Assembly (NCBI RefSeq): GCF_004152865.1
Contig: NZ_SEOO01000015.1
Coordinates: 38,402 to 102,401 of the forward strand
Direction: 5' to 3'
DNA from: Sphingobium cupriresistens
GTDB taxonomy: Bacteria > Pseudomonadota > Alphaproteobacteria > Sphingomonadales > Sphingomonadaceae
Length of the DNA stretch: 64,000 bases
Positions 25,482-33,818 of this stretch are shown one piece after another (the first letter of the stretch is position 1; every line of letters begins with the position of its first letter). Under the pieces are notes generated by a model that was not told the DNA's origin, ran no database searches, and saw only the letters and a list, made by a program, of their open reading frames with translations. Position numbers and translations under genes: made by a program.

Positions 25482-26525
25482 TCAGGCGGCGACCTTGCCG
25501 CCTTCCTCCGCTTCCTGCATCGCGCTCAACAGACGACGCGCCTGGTTGACCGCGCCATCGCTGGCAATACCGATGAAGGGCCGTTCGGGTTCGTCGTCGA
25601 TCCGGGCCTGTTGCGCCTGCAATGTGACCTCGTCTTCCGTGATGGTGTCGAAAAACTGGTCGAACAGCACATCGGGCACGCCGCTTTCCTTGGGCGCTGT
25701 GGTGCAGATGGTCCACAGATAATGGCTGGTCGTTTCGGTTTCCGGCGTGATGAAATGATTGTTCGCCAGCATGAAGCCATTGTCGCGCTTGCCTTCATAG
25801 GCGCCGGTGCCGACATCGCACCCGCCCGCATTGACGCGGCAGGTCATGCCAATGCCCGGTTCGAACCGCACTTCCTGCCAGCGATCCACCCGCCCCTTGA
25901 AGCCGCCCGCGTCGATATAGGATTTGGGCGGGATCGAATTGGGCATCTTGCGCAGCAATGTCACCTTGCGGCCGTCAAACTCGACCTTGGTGTCGGCATT
26001 ATAATGTTGTTCCGGGTTCCCGCCGATCGTGCGCGCATGGATATAGGGCACATGGGTCAGGTCCATGATATTGTCGATGATCAGCTGCCAATTGGCCTTC
26101 ACCGGGAAGTTATAAGGCCTCCAGGTCCAGGCCGGATCATTATGTTCGGGGCTATCTACGATGATCGAGGGATCGGCCAGCGCCGGTTCGCCCATCCAGA
26201 TCCAGATCAGATGATCCTTCTCCACCACGGGATAATGGCGGACGTTGGCGGACGCGGGGATGCGCGCCTGGTTAGGGATGCGGGTGCAGGCGCCCTTGCC
26301 GTTGAACTCGACGCCATGATAGCAGCAGCGCAGGACGTCGCCGTCGACATGCCCGGCGGACAGCGGCATGGCGCGGTGGCTGCACCTGTCCTCCAGCGCG
26401 GCGATCTCACCAGCTTCGGTGCGGAACAGCACGACCGCCTTGTTCAGATATTTGCGCCCTAGCGTCTTGCCCGGTTCGATATCGGCGGCAAAGGCGGCCA
26501 CATACCATGCATTGTAAATGAACAT
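25482..26525 (-). CDS. Rieske oxygenase, vanillate O-demethylase oxygenase-like
   Basis: A 347-residue Rieske non-heme iron oxygenase alpha subunit. The [2Fe-2S] cluster motif is CSHRAMP (about 48-54) with RCCYHG (about 66-71). The mononuclear iron ligands lie in DNIMDLTHVPYIH (about 151-163, DxxHxxxxH). Size and layout match VanA-type O-demethylases and other class IA oxygenases. It needs an external reductase; the likely one is at 31450-32382 on the opposite strand. It starts at ATG 26525 after a GGAGAG site. The SDR gene ends 145 bases upstream, so it may have its own promoter. The substrate is unknown. Confidence 0.9.
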   Translation of the reverse strand: MFIYNAWYVAAFAADIEPGKTLGRKYLNKAVVLFRTEAGEIAALEDRCSHRAMPLSAGHVDGDVLRCCYHGVEFNGKGACTRIPNQARIPASANVRHYPVVEKDHLIWIWMGEPALADPSIIVDSPEHNDPAWTWRPYNFPVKANWQLIIDNIMDLTHVPYIHARTIGGNPEQHYNADTKVEFDGRKVTLLRKMPNSIPPKSYIDAGGFKGRVDRWQEVRFEPGIGMTCRVNAGGCDVGTGAYEGKRDNGFMLANNHFITPETETTSHYLWTICTTAPKESGVPDVLFDQFFDTITEDEVTLQAQQARIDDEPERPFIGIASDGAVNQARRLLSAMQEAEEGGKVAA

Positions 26526-26670
26526 GCTACTCTCCAGTATTCGGCCGGGCGGTTCACTGCTCCGGCGCTACCCTATTGTTGGGCATGATTATGGATGGGC
26601 CGTGCGCCAGCGCCAATCGCAATCCCATAAAGCCATAAGAAAAGCGGGAAATGAACATGGCAAAGCGGGA

Positions 26671-27450
26671 TCACCGCAAATACAGCCCCCCGTTCATATC
26701 CAGCGTCGCACCTACAAAAAAACCGCCCCGGTCCGACGCCAGCAGCGCCGTCGCCGCCGCGATCTCGCCCACGGCCATGAAGCGGCCGACCGGCACTTCG
26801 CCCTCGACCCGCGCGATCTGCTCGGCCGACAGCCGCGCCTTGGCGGTGTCGATCGGGCCGGGCGCGATGGCGTTTACGGTCACGCCCGTCCCGGCCAGAT
26901 AGCGCGCGAAATATTTGGTCAGCATGATCGCCCCGGCCTTCGACGCGGCATAATGGGGCGATGCCACCGTCCCGCCATTCTGCCCGGCGAGCGAGGTGAT
27001 GTTGACGATCCGGCCATAGCCATTCTCACGCATATGTTCGGAGAATATCTGGCAGCTCAGGAACACGCTGCGCATGTTGATCTGGACGATCGCGTCGAAC
27101 TCTTCGGGTGAAATATCCTGCGTCGGCGTCCGCTTGGCGAAGCCTGCGTTGTTCACCACAATATCGACCTTGCCCCAAAGGGCCGCCATCTTGTCCCGCG
27201 CGGCCAGGAAATGATCCTTTTCCCGCACGTCCAGCGTCAGGGCGATCGCCGTTTCGCCCGACGGGTCCAGCGAAGCCGCCACCGCCTGCGCGACATCGAT
27301 ATCGACGTCGCTCACCGCCACGCGCCCGCCACCTGCATGGATTTCGCGCGCCACCGCCTCCCCCACGCCGCGCCCGCCGCCGGTCACCAGCGCGGTGCGC
27401 CCGGCAAAGGAAAAACTGCCATTGGCGGGAAGGGTGAATTGTTCGGTCAT
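26671..27450 (-). CDS. Short-chain dehydrogenase/reductase (FabG-like)
   Basis: A 259-residue classical SDR. The cofactor motif is TGGGRGVGEA (about 23-32), the NNAG motif is VVNNAGFAKR (about 101-110), and the catalytic triad is Ser in NITSLAG with YAASK (Tyr near 169, Lys near 173). Asp-rich VSDVDID after strand beta-2 suggests NAD preference. It likely interconverts a hydroxy and a keto group in the pathway. Located between the second TonB receptor (behind its terminator) and the Rieske oxygenase. Confidence 0.92.
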   Translation of the reverse strand: MTEQFTLPANGSFSFAGRTALVTGGGRGVGEAVAREIHAGGGRVAVSDVDIDVAQAVAASLDPSGETAIALTLDVREKDHFLAARDKMAALWGKVDIVVNNAGFAKRTPTQDISPEEFDAIVQINMRSVFLSCQIFSEHMRENGYGRIVNITSLAGQNGGTVASPHYAASKAGAIMLTKYFARYLAGTGVTVNAIAPGPIDTAKARLSAEQIARVEGEVPVGRFMAVGEIAAATALLASDRGGFFVGATLDMNGGLYLR

Positions 27451-27479
27451 ATGTCCGTCCTGAAACTGGCGAAAGAAAA

Positions 27480-27506
27480 GGCGGGGAAGGCATCACCTTC
27501 CCCGCC
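27480..27506 (-). terminator. Rho-independent terminator after the second TonB receptor gene
   Basis: A perfect 11-base stem (GGCGGGGAAGG / CCTTCCCCGCC) with a 5-base loop, followed on the minus strand by TTTTCTTTC. It is 8 bases past the receptor stop and upstream of the SDR start. Confidence 0.88.
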
Positions 27507-27514
27507 CCAGGATA

Positions 27515-29767
27515 TTAGTGGCGGAACGACAGCGTCAGGCCATAGGTCCGCGGCGTGTTGGTGAAGATCTTCCAATAGGTGGTGCCGTTACCGGGCACAG
27601 CCAGGAAGGCGGTGATGTCGTCCGCATTGACGATCTGATAGTTGTTGGTGAGATTCTTGCCCCACAAGCCGATCTGGAACCGCCCGTCCGCTGTCTCGTA
27701 ATTCAACCGCGCATTGAGCGTCCGCCCGCGGGTATCCTCGTGCAGATTGTCGTAGAGGCGCAGCGTGTTCGCATCATCGGTCGAGATGCGGGTAGAGAAG
27801 TTGAAGTCGGCCTGCGGCGTCAGCGTCGCGCCATTGCTCAGGCGTCCGGTATAGGCCGCACCCACAGTGAAGCTGTCGCGCGGCGCGAACTTGGCCGGAT
27901 TGCCCGAATAATCCAGGTTCACCAGCGGATCGCGCAGGTCGGTATATTTGCCCACCAGATGCGTGTAATTGGCGGTCAGGCGCAGATCTTCGACCGGACG
28001 AATCACGGATTCGACCTCCAGCCCCTTCATCTTGAGCGTACCATTATAGGTATGGGCGATGCCGCCTGCGCCGGAGAAATTCTGGAGATTCTTCGTCGTC
28101 TGGCGGAACAGCGCGACGTTCAGGTCCAGCTTGTTGTCGAACAGGCGCGACTTGGCGCCGATTTCGTAATTCTCCGCCTTCTCCGGCTCCAGCGGGATGG
28201 TCGGGTTGCGATAGGCATTGTCGACGAAGCCGCCCGACTTGAAGCCCTTGGCATAGGTCGCATACATGTTGACCTTGTCCATCGGTTCGAACTTGATCGT
28301 GAAGCGCGGGGTGAAGGCGTCCCAGGTCTTGCCGCCCGACGCGAAGACTTCGCCGGGGAAACCGAAGCCGGGAATGGCGCCCGCGTCCGTGGTCGAGAAG
28401 GCGTGATAGTCGATCTTCTTGCGGTCCGACGTGTAACGGCCGCCGGCCACGACGGCCAGCTTGTCGGTGATCTCGAAGGTCGCTTCGCCGAACACGGCCA
28501 GGCTGCGGACATTGCCTTCCTGAACGCGGGTGATATTGGTCACCTCCGGGTTGCGGCGCACGCTGGCGTTGACCGCCGAACCGGGCAGCGGGCTGTAGAA
28601 GAAGATGTTGGTGGTCGAAACATCGGCCGACAGGAAATAGGCCCCGACCACATAGGAGAAGCGGCCCGGCGCGGAGGCGAAGCGGACTTCCTGCGTGAAG
28701 CTGCGGTTTTTCACCACCTGGCGGCGGTCGAACACGGGGACTTCGGTGCCAACCGGCACGTCGTCGTTGATCGCGCGGCTGTCATTCATGCGATAGCCGG
28801 TGATCGACGTCAGCGTGCCGCCAAACAGATCCAGGTCGCCGCGCAAATAGCCGCCGCGCAGACGCTGGCGATAGGGCGAGGACACGAAGTCGTTATTCGT
28901 CCACTTGTCGTCGCTGAAATCGCCGAACGTATCGGGGATGACTTGATTGCCGCCGATGCCGAGCTGGATCGCGCCGCCATTGCCCTTGGTATAGCTGTAA
29001 TCGCCCGACAGGACGATCTTGAGCGTGTCGGTCGGCTGGAACAGCAATTTGCCGCGGGCCGAATAGCTGTCCGACTTGCCATAGCTGCCCGACTGGTTCG
29101 GCGTGTCGATCAGACCGTCATTATGTTCGGTGCTGAACGCGAAGCGGCCGGCGATCTTGTCATCGACCAGCGTGCCGTTGACCATGCCCTCGGTCCGCAC
29201 ATAGCCGCCATTGCCGCCGGTGATCTGGGCGTAATAATCATCCTTGAAGTCGGGATTCTTGGTGATGACGGCGATAGCGCCGCCCACCACATTGCGCCCG
29301 AACAACGTGCCCTGCGGCCCGCGCAGCACCTCGACGCGATCGGTGTCGTAGAAATTGGCGTTCAGGTCGTTGTTGAACACATAATAGACGTCGTCCATGA
29401 AATAGGCGACCGGCGTGTCCAGCGTGGCGGTGCGGAAGGTCGACACATTGCCGCGGATCGCGACGATCGACAGCGACTTGTCGGCGGTGTTGACGGTGAT
29501 GCCCGGCATCTGCTGCGTCAGCGCGGCGGGGCTGTATACCTGCGCCTCACGCAGCAACTCGCCGCCGAATGCCGCGATCGAGAAAGGCACTTCGCGCACC
29601 GTCGATTCGCGCCGCTCTGCGGTCACGACGATATCTTCGGGGAACAGATTATCCTGCGGCGCAACCTGCTGAGGCGCGGCCTGATCGGCCTGCGCAAAGG
29701 CCGGCGCGGCCACGATCATAGCGGCGATCGCGCTGAGTGCTGAGGATGTTTTGAAACTGAAAGGCAT
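27515..29767 (-). CDS. TonB-dependent outer-membrane receptor
   Basis: A 750-residue TonB-dependent receptor with signal peptide MPFSFKTSSALSAIAAMIVA, cleaved after APAFA. The TonB-box region is EDIVVTAERRESTVREVPFS (about 44-63). The plug contains DRVEVLRGPQGTLFGRN (about 143-159) and GGAIAVITKNP; the C-terminus ends YGLTLSFRH. It is only distantly related to the receptor at 18989, so the two may take up different forms of the substrate. It is transcribed divergently from the second Rieske oxygenase, and the shared promoter region carries the best GntR-type operator of the window. Confidence 0.93.
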   Translation of the reverse strand: MPFSFKTSSALSAIAAMIVAAPAFAQADQAAPQQVAPQDNLFPEDIVVTAERRESTVREVPFSIAAFGGELLREAQVYSPAALTQQMPGITVNTADKSLSIVAIRGNVSTFRTATLDTPVAYFMDDVYYVFNNDLNANFYDTDRVEVLRGPQGTLFGRNVVGGAIAVITKNPDFKDDYYAQITGGNGGYVRTEGMVNGTLVDDKIAGRFAFSTEHNDGLIDTPNQSGSYGKSDSYSARGKLLFQPTDTLKIVLSGDYSYTKGNGGAIQLGIGGNQVIPDTFGDFSDDKWTNNDFVSSPYRQRLRGGYLRGDLDLFGGTLTSITGYRMNDSRAINDDVPVGTEVPVFDRRQVVKNRSFTQEVRFASAPGRFSYVVGAYFLSADVSTTNIFFYSPLPGSAVNASVRRNPEVTNITRVQEGNVRSLAVFGEATFEITDKLAVVAGGRYTSDRKKIDYHAFSTTDAGAIPGFGFPGEVFASGGKTWDAFTPRFTIKFEPMDKVNMYATYAKGFKSGGFVDNAYRNPTIPLEPEKAENYEIGAKSRLFDNKLDLNVALFRQTTKNLQNFSGAGGIAHTYNGTLKMKGLEVESVIRPVEDLRLTANYTHLVGKYTDLRDPLVNLDYSGNPAKFAPRDSFTVGAAYTGRLSNGATLTPQADFNFSTRISTDDANTLRLYDNLHEDTRGRTLNARLNYETADGRFQIGLWGKNLTNNYQIVNADDITAFLAVPGNGTTYWKIFTNTPRTYGLTLSFRH

Positions 29768-29865
29768 GGCCCGGACTCTCCCTTAACGACACGGCTTGAC
29801 GCCGCCTGGGAAGCGTGAAGCAGCAAAAAAGAAAGAGGTGCAATAGTATCGTCCCGATTATTGAA

Positions 29866-29876
29866 TGGTCCGACCA
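29866..29876. promoter_or_regulatory. Candidate GntR (FadR-type) operator between receptor and Rieske genes
   Basis: TGGTCCGACCA, a perfect fit to TGGTNNNACCA. It lies about 99 bases upstream of the receptor start and about 112 bases upstream of the preferred start of the plus-strand Rieske gene, so it could control both directions. Confidence 0.62.
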
Positions 29877-29988
29877 CATTCCGATTGGGGCGTGTGACTG
29901 CGACCCTCTATTCAGGGACCAGGGAATGGCGCCGGCTTTGATTCAGGCCGCGCCGATAACGACAAGCAAGGAAGAGGCTGAAAAACTC

Positions 29989-31302
29989 ATGCAGTCCACT
30001 GATAGCGCCGACATGACCAGGGTTGGACCGGGCACGGTCATGGGCACAATGATGCGCCAATATTGGATGCCCGCTTGCCTGTCATCCGAAGTGAAGGCCG
30101 ATGGCGATCCGCTGCGTCTGATGATCCTGTGCGAAAAGCTGATCGCCTTCCGCGACAGCAGCGGCCGGGTCGGCATCATGGACCACCGCTGCCCGCACCG
30201 CTGCGCGTCGCTGTTCATCGGCCGCAATGAAGAAAACGGCATACGCTGCGTCTATCATGGCTGGAAGTTCGACGTGGACGGCAAATGCGTCGACATGCCG
30301 TCCGTCCCCGCCCGCATGGACTTCAAGGAGAAAGTCCATGCCAAGGCGTATAAGACGCATGAAGCCAATGGTCTGATCTGGGTCTATATGGGCGAAAACC
30401 AGTCCGCCCCGCCGCCGCTGCCCGAAATCGAAGCGACGATGCACCCGGACGCCGAAATCTGGTGTCTGCAACGCGATTGCAACTGGCTCCAGGCGCTGGA
30501 AGGCGACATCGACACCAGCCATGTCGGCTTCCTCCATGTCGGCTCGATCGAGGCGGACGACCTGGACGAGGATCATCCGATGCGCCCGACCGTCCTCAAC
30601 CGCGCGCCCGACTATGAAGTGGCGCAGGCTGACTGGGGCGTCATGTATGGCGGCTATCGCCCGAACGACGATGGCCAGATGAGCTGGCGCGTCGCCCATT
30701 ATATGTTCCCCTTCTGGACGCAGACGCCCAACAACCGTTTCGCGACCCGCGCCATCGCCCGCGCCTGGGTGCCGATGGACGACGAACATTCGATGCTGTT
30801 CGACATCACCTGCGGCGTGGATGCGGGCAATCCAGCCTATACCTCCACGCTCAAGGACGGCACGCCGTTGTTCGCGCCGCTCGAATATGCGCCGACCACC
30901 ACCGACTGGTATGGCCGCTGGCGTTCGCCTGACAGTCAGGCGAACGACTGGGCGATCGACCGCGATTCCCAACGCAACGGCACCCAGTTCACCGGCATCC
31001 CCAACATCACGATGCAGGATCAGGCGGTGACCGAAAGCATGGGACCGATCACCGACCATAGCTTCGAAAATCTGGCCCCCACCGACCAGATGATCGCCCG
31101 CGTCCGCCGCCGCGTGCTGCTTGCCGCCCGTGCGCTCGCCAACAAGGGCACCTTGCCGCCGGGGATCGAGGATCCCAGCATCTTCTACCGCGCGCGCGCA
31201 GGGTCGTTCCTGCACGACCCCAGCGACACGCTGGCCAATGCCTATGAATCGGCGCTGGCCAAGGCGGTGCGCTGGCCCGACAAGGTCGAAGCGGCTGAAT
31301 AA
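29989..31302 (+). CDS. Rieske oxygenase, phthalate dioxygenase-like
   Basis: About 437 residues from ATG 29989 (MQSTDSADMTRVGPGTVMG), chosen because related phthalate-dioxygenase-type proteins begin shortly before the TRxGPGTxMG segment and GGAAGAGG lies upstream. ATG 29926 is an alternative; still longer frames would include the operator. The Rieske motif is CPHRCASLFIG with RCVYHGWKFD, and the iron site is EGDIDTSHVGFLH (DxxHxxxxH). It should be an O-demethylase or ring hydroxylase fed by the reductase encoded next. It differs from the shorter Rieske enzyme at 25482, so two oxygenases probably act in the pathway. Confidence 0.9.
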   Translation: MQSTDSADMTRVGPGTVMGTMMRQYWMPACLSSEVKADGDPLRLMILCEKLIAFRDSSGRVGIMDHRCPHRCASLFIGRNEENGIRCVYHGWKFDVDGKCVDMPSVPARMDFKEKVHAKAYKTHEANGLIWVYMGENQSAPPPLPEIEATMHPDAEIWCLQRDCNWLQALEGDIDTSHVGFLHVGSIEADDLDEDHPMRPTVLNRAPDYEVAQADWGVMYGGYRPNDDGQMSWRVAHYMFPFWTQTPNNRFATRAIARAWVPMDDEHSMLFDITCGVDAGNPAYTSTLKDGTPLFAPLEYAPTTTDWYGRWRSPDSQANDWAIDRDSQRNGTQFTGIPNITMQDQAVTESMGPITDHSFENLAPTDQMIARVRRRVLLAARALANKGTLPPGIEDPSIFYRARAGSFLHDPSDTLANAYESALAKAVRWPDKVEAAE

Positions 31303-31316
31303 GGCATATATAAGGA

Positions 31317-31337
31317 CCGGGGCGATCCATGCCCCGG
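31317..31337 (+). other. Short hairpin between oxygenase and reductase genes
   Basis: A 7-base GC stem (CCGGGGC / GCCCCGG) with a 7-base loop 14 bases after the oxygenase stop. There is no U-run, so it is more likely an attenuating or mRNA-stabilising hairpin than a full terminator, which would let the reductase be expressed at a lower level. Confidence 0.4.
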
Positions 31338-31449
31338 CGCCTCAGACAAGGATGATAAAGGTGACGAAACGCATTGCGGTTTGTCCGGTTCGCCGATCCA
31401 TGGCGTCCCGGCCCTGCCAAGAGACGCATCGCACCGGACGGAGAGGGTG

Positions 31450-32382
31450 ATGCGCGCACGATTGAAGAATATCCGCTGGGAAGCCGAAGGCATCAACAGC
31501 TACATCCTCGAACCCGTCGATGGCGGGCTGATGCCGGCCTTTGATCCCGGCGCCCATGTCGACGTCCAGCTCTCGCCGGGGCTGGCGCGCAGCTATTCGC
31601 TGGTCAATGATCCCGCGATCCGGAGCTATTATGAAATCGCCGTCCATCATGCGATCGATGGCCGCGGCGGGTCGCGCCACATCCATGAAAAATGGCAGGT
31701 CGGCCAGATTCTCGAAATCTCCGAACCGAAAAACAACTTCCCGATGGTGGAAGATGCCAACCACACCGTGATGATCGGCGGCGGCATCGGCATCACGCCA
31801 ATGCTGCCGATGATCGCGCGGCTGGAGAAGCTCGGCAAGAGCTGGGAGTTGCATTATGTCGCCGCCTCCCCGGAACGCGCCGCCTATGTCGATCGCCTGT
31901 CCGATTACGACCAGGTCGAGATCGCCTATGACGGCATTCCCGGCGGTCGCCGCCTCGACCTGAAGGCCATCTGCGCCGCGGCGCCTGCCGACGCGCATCT
32001 CTATTGCTGCGGTCCGGGCGGGATGCTTGACGCCTTCCTGGCCACCAATTGCGACCGGCCCAAGGGTCACGCCCATATCGAATATTTCTCAGCCGAAACC
32101 GAGATGGCGACCGAAGGCGGCTATACGCTGGAACTGGCCAAGAGCGGCAAGACTATCGCGGTCGAAGAAGGCGAAACGATGCTCGACGCGCTGCTGAGCG
32201 CCGGCGTCAATGTCGGCTTCGCCTGTTCCGAAGGGATTTGCGGCACCTGCGAGGTCAAGGTTCTGGACGGCATTCCCGACCATCGCGACCATTTCCTCTC
32301 CGATGACGACAAGGCTGCGAACAGATCAATCATGGTCTGCTGTTCGGGATCGAAAAGCGCCAACCTAGTGCTGGACCTGTAA
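31450..32382 (+). CDS. Ferredoxin-NAD(P)H reductase of phthalate dioxygenase reductase type
   Basis: A 310-residue three-domain electron-transfer protein: FMN/FAD-binding barrel with RSYSLVNDP (about 54-62), NAD-binding domain with MIGGGIGITPMLP (about 108-120) and CCGPGGML, and a C-terminal plant-type [2Fe-2S] domain with ACSEGICGTCEVKVL (about 258-272) and a later MVCCSGS. The order barrel-NAD-ferredoxin is diagnostic for the phthalate dioxygenase reductase class (class IA). It passes electrons from NADH to the Rieske oxygenases. ATG 31450 follows GGAGAGG. As the only such reductase in the window it may serve both Rieske enzymes and possibly the P450. Confidence 0.92.
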   Translation: MRARLKNIRWEAEGINSYILEPVDGGLMPAFDPGAHVDVQLSPGLARSYSLVNDPAIRSYYEIAVHHAIDGRGGSRHIHEKWQVGQILEISEPKNNFPMVEDANHTVMIGGGIGITPMLPMIARLEKLGKSWELHYVAASPERAAYVDRLSDYDQVEIAYDGIPGGRRLDLKAICAAAPADAHLYCCGPGGMLDAFLATNCDRPKGHAHIEYFSAETEMATEGGYTLELAKSGKTIAVEEGETMLDALLSAGVNVGFACSEGICGTCEVKVLDGIPDHRDHFLSDDDKAANRSIMVCCSGSKSANLVLDL

Positions 32383-32462
32383 AAGCGATATTCCGGTTTT
32401 CCAATTTCATACCGGCAAATGAATGAAGCGGCCGCAAACGGCCCAAGGGTAAGGAGAAGGTC

Positions 32463-33818
32463 TTGGCGGTCGCCACGATAGAAGGCAGCAGCACAAAAGG
32501 GATGCTGGACGACATACCCATGTCGTCCTACCAGATCTGGTCTGTGCTGATGATCGCCGCGACCGTCATTCTCGACGGCCTCGATAACCAGATGCTCGGC
32601 CTCGCCGCGCCGTCGCTGCTCAAGGAATGGGGAATCGACCGAACGGCGCTTGGCTCCGTTTTCGCGCTCGGCTTCGTCGGCATGGCCATCGGCACGCTGA
32701 CGTCGGGCTGGGTCGGCGATCGTTTCGGCCGCCGTGGCGCGCTCATCATCGGCGTCGCCATCTTTGGCGTCGCAACCCTGCTCACCGGCTTTTCCGGCGC
32801 GCTGTGGCAGGTCGCAGCCTTGAAGACGCTGGCAGGCGTGGGCCTCGGCGGCGTACCCGGCACCGCCAGCGCCATGATCGCGGAATTCACCCCCGTTCGC
32901 TGGCGCAGCGTCGCCGTCACCTTCGGCGTGGTGTGCGTCTCCATCGGCGGCATATTGGGCGGGGTCGCCGCCGCGCTGATCCTGCCGGGCCTTGGCTGGC
33001 GCTGGCTTTTCTATATCGGCGGCACCGTGACGATGATCTTTGTCGCCTGGCTCTGGTTCGTGCTGCCCGAATCCCCTCGCTACCTTGCCGAACGGCCCGA
33101 TCGCGCCGCCGAACTGGACCGCATATTGCGCCGCATCGGCCATCCCAATCCCGCGTCCGCCGCCCATGTCCCGCTCGCCGCCGGGGAAGCGCCCCGCTTC
33201 GAACCGATGCGCAACCTGTTCGGCGCCGCGCTGCTACGCGACACGCTGGCGCTCTCTGTCGCCATGTTTTCCGGCATGTTCATGATCTATCTGATGTTCA
33301 ACTGGGCGCCCACGATGCTCAACAGCGCAGGCTTCGGCCTCCAGACCGCCAGCCTCGGCCTCACCAGCTTCAACATGGGCGGCACGATCGGCGCGATGAT
33401 CGCGTCGCTCGCCATCATCCGCTTCGGCTCCCGACCGGTGCTGATCCTGATGGCGTTGGTCGGCGCCGCCGTCTGCGCCACGCTGGCCCTGCTCCCCATC
33501 AGCGGCGGCCGTAACGAAGCCGCCGTCCTCGCCTGCCTCGGCGCGCTCGGCCTGTTCGCCAGCGCCGCCCAGTCCGCCATGTTTGCGGTCGGCGCCCATG
33601 CCTTTCCCACCGGCCTGCGCGCCCGCGGCCTGGGCTTGATGGGCGCGGCCGGCCGGGTCGGCGCGATCGTCAGCGCGGTGGCGGGCGCGCTGCTCATCGA
33701 CTGGGGCAATCTCGGCTTCTTCGGCGCGCTCGCCGCCCTGATGCTGGTAAACGCCCTGGGTTTCATTGCCGTGCGGGGCCATGTGCCCGCGCTCGGCCGC
33801 AAGGACGCACTATCATGA
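32463..33818 (+). CDS. MFS transporter, aromatic acid:H+ symporter type
   Basis: A 451-residue inner-membrane carrier with about 12 predicted membrane segments. The MFS signature GWVGDRFGRRGALI lies between helices 2 and 3, and the helix-1 motif DGLDNQMLG resembles the DGxD motif of aromatic-acid symporters such as PcaK. The start is TTG 32463, supported by AAGGAGAAGG just upstream; ATG 32520 would remove part of the cytoplasmic N-terminus. It probably imports the pathway acid. Its stop overlaps the GMC oxidoreductase start as ATGA, showing co-transcription and coupling. Confidence 0.9.
   Translation: MAVATIEGSSTKGMLDDIPMSSYQIWSVLMIAATVILDGLDNQMLGLAAPSLLKEWGIDRTALGSVFALGFVGMAIGTLTSGWVGDRFGRRGALIIGVAIFGVATLLTGFSGALWQVAALKTLAGVGLGGVPGTASAMIAEFTPVRWRSVAVTFGVVCVSIGGILGGVAAALILPGLGWRWLFYIGGTVTMIFVAWLWFVLPESPRYLAERPDRAAELDRILRRIGHPNPASAAHVPLAAGEAPRFEPMRNLFGAALLRDTLALSVAMFSGMFMIYLMFNWAPTMLNSAGFGLQTASLGLTSFNMGGTIGAMIASLAIIRFGSRPVLILMALVGAAVCATLALLPISGGRNEAAVLACLGALGLFASAAQSAMFAVGAHAFPTGLRARGLGLMGAAGRVGAIVSAVAGALLIDWGNLGFFGALAALMLVNALGFIAVRGHVPALGRKDALS

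Noticed and set aside
27518..29743. A 741-codon open frame on the plus strand opposite the second TonB receptor
   Set aside because: It is the exact antisense of a clear receptor gene with signal peptide and plug motifs. High GC content makes such mirror frames common; no ribosome site or domain supports it.
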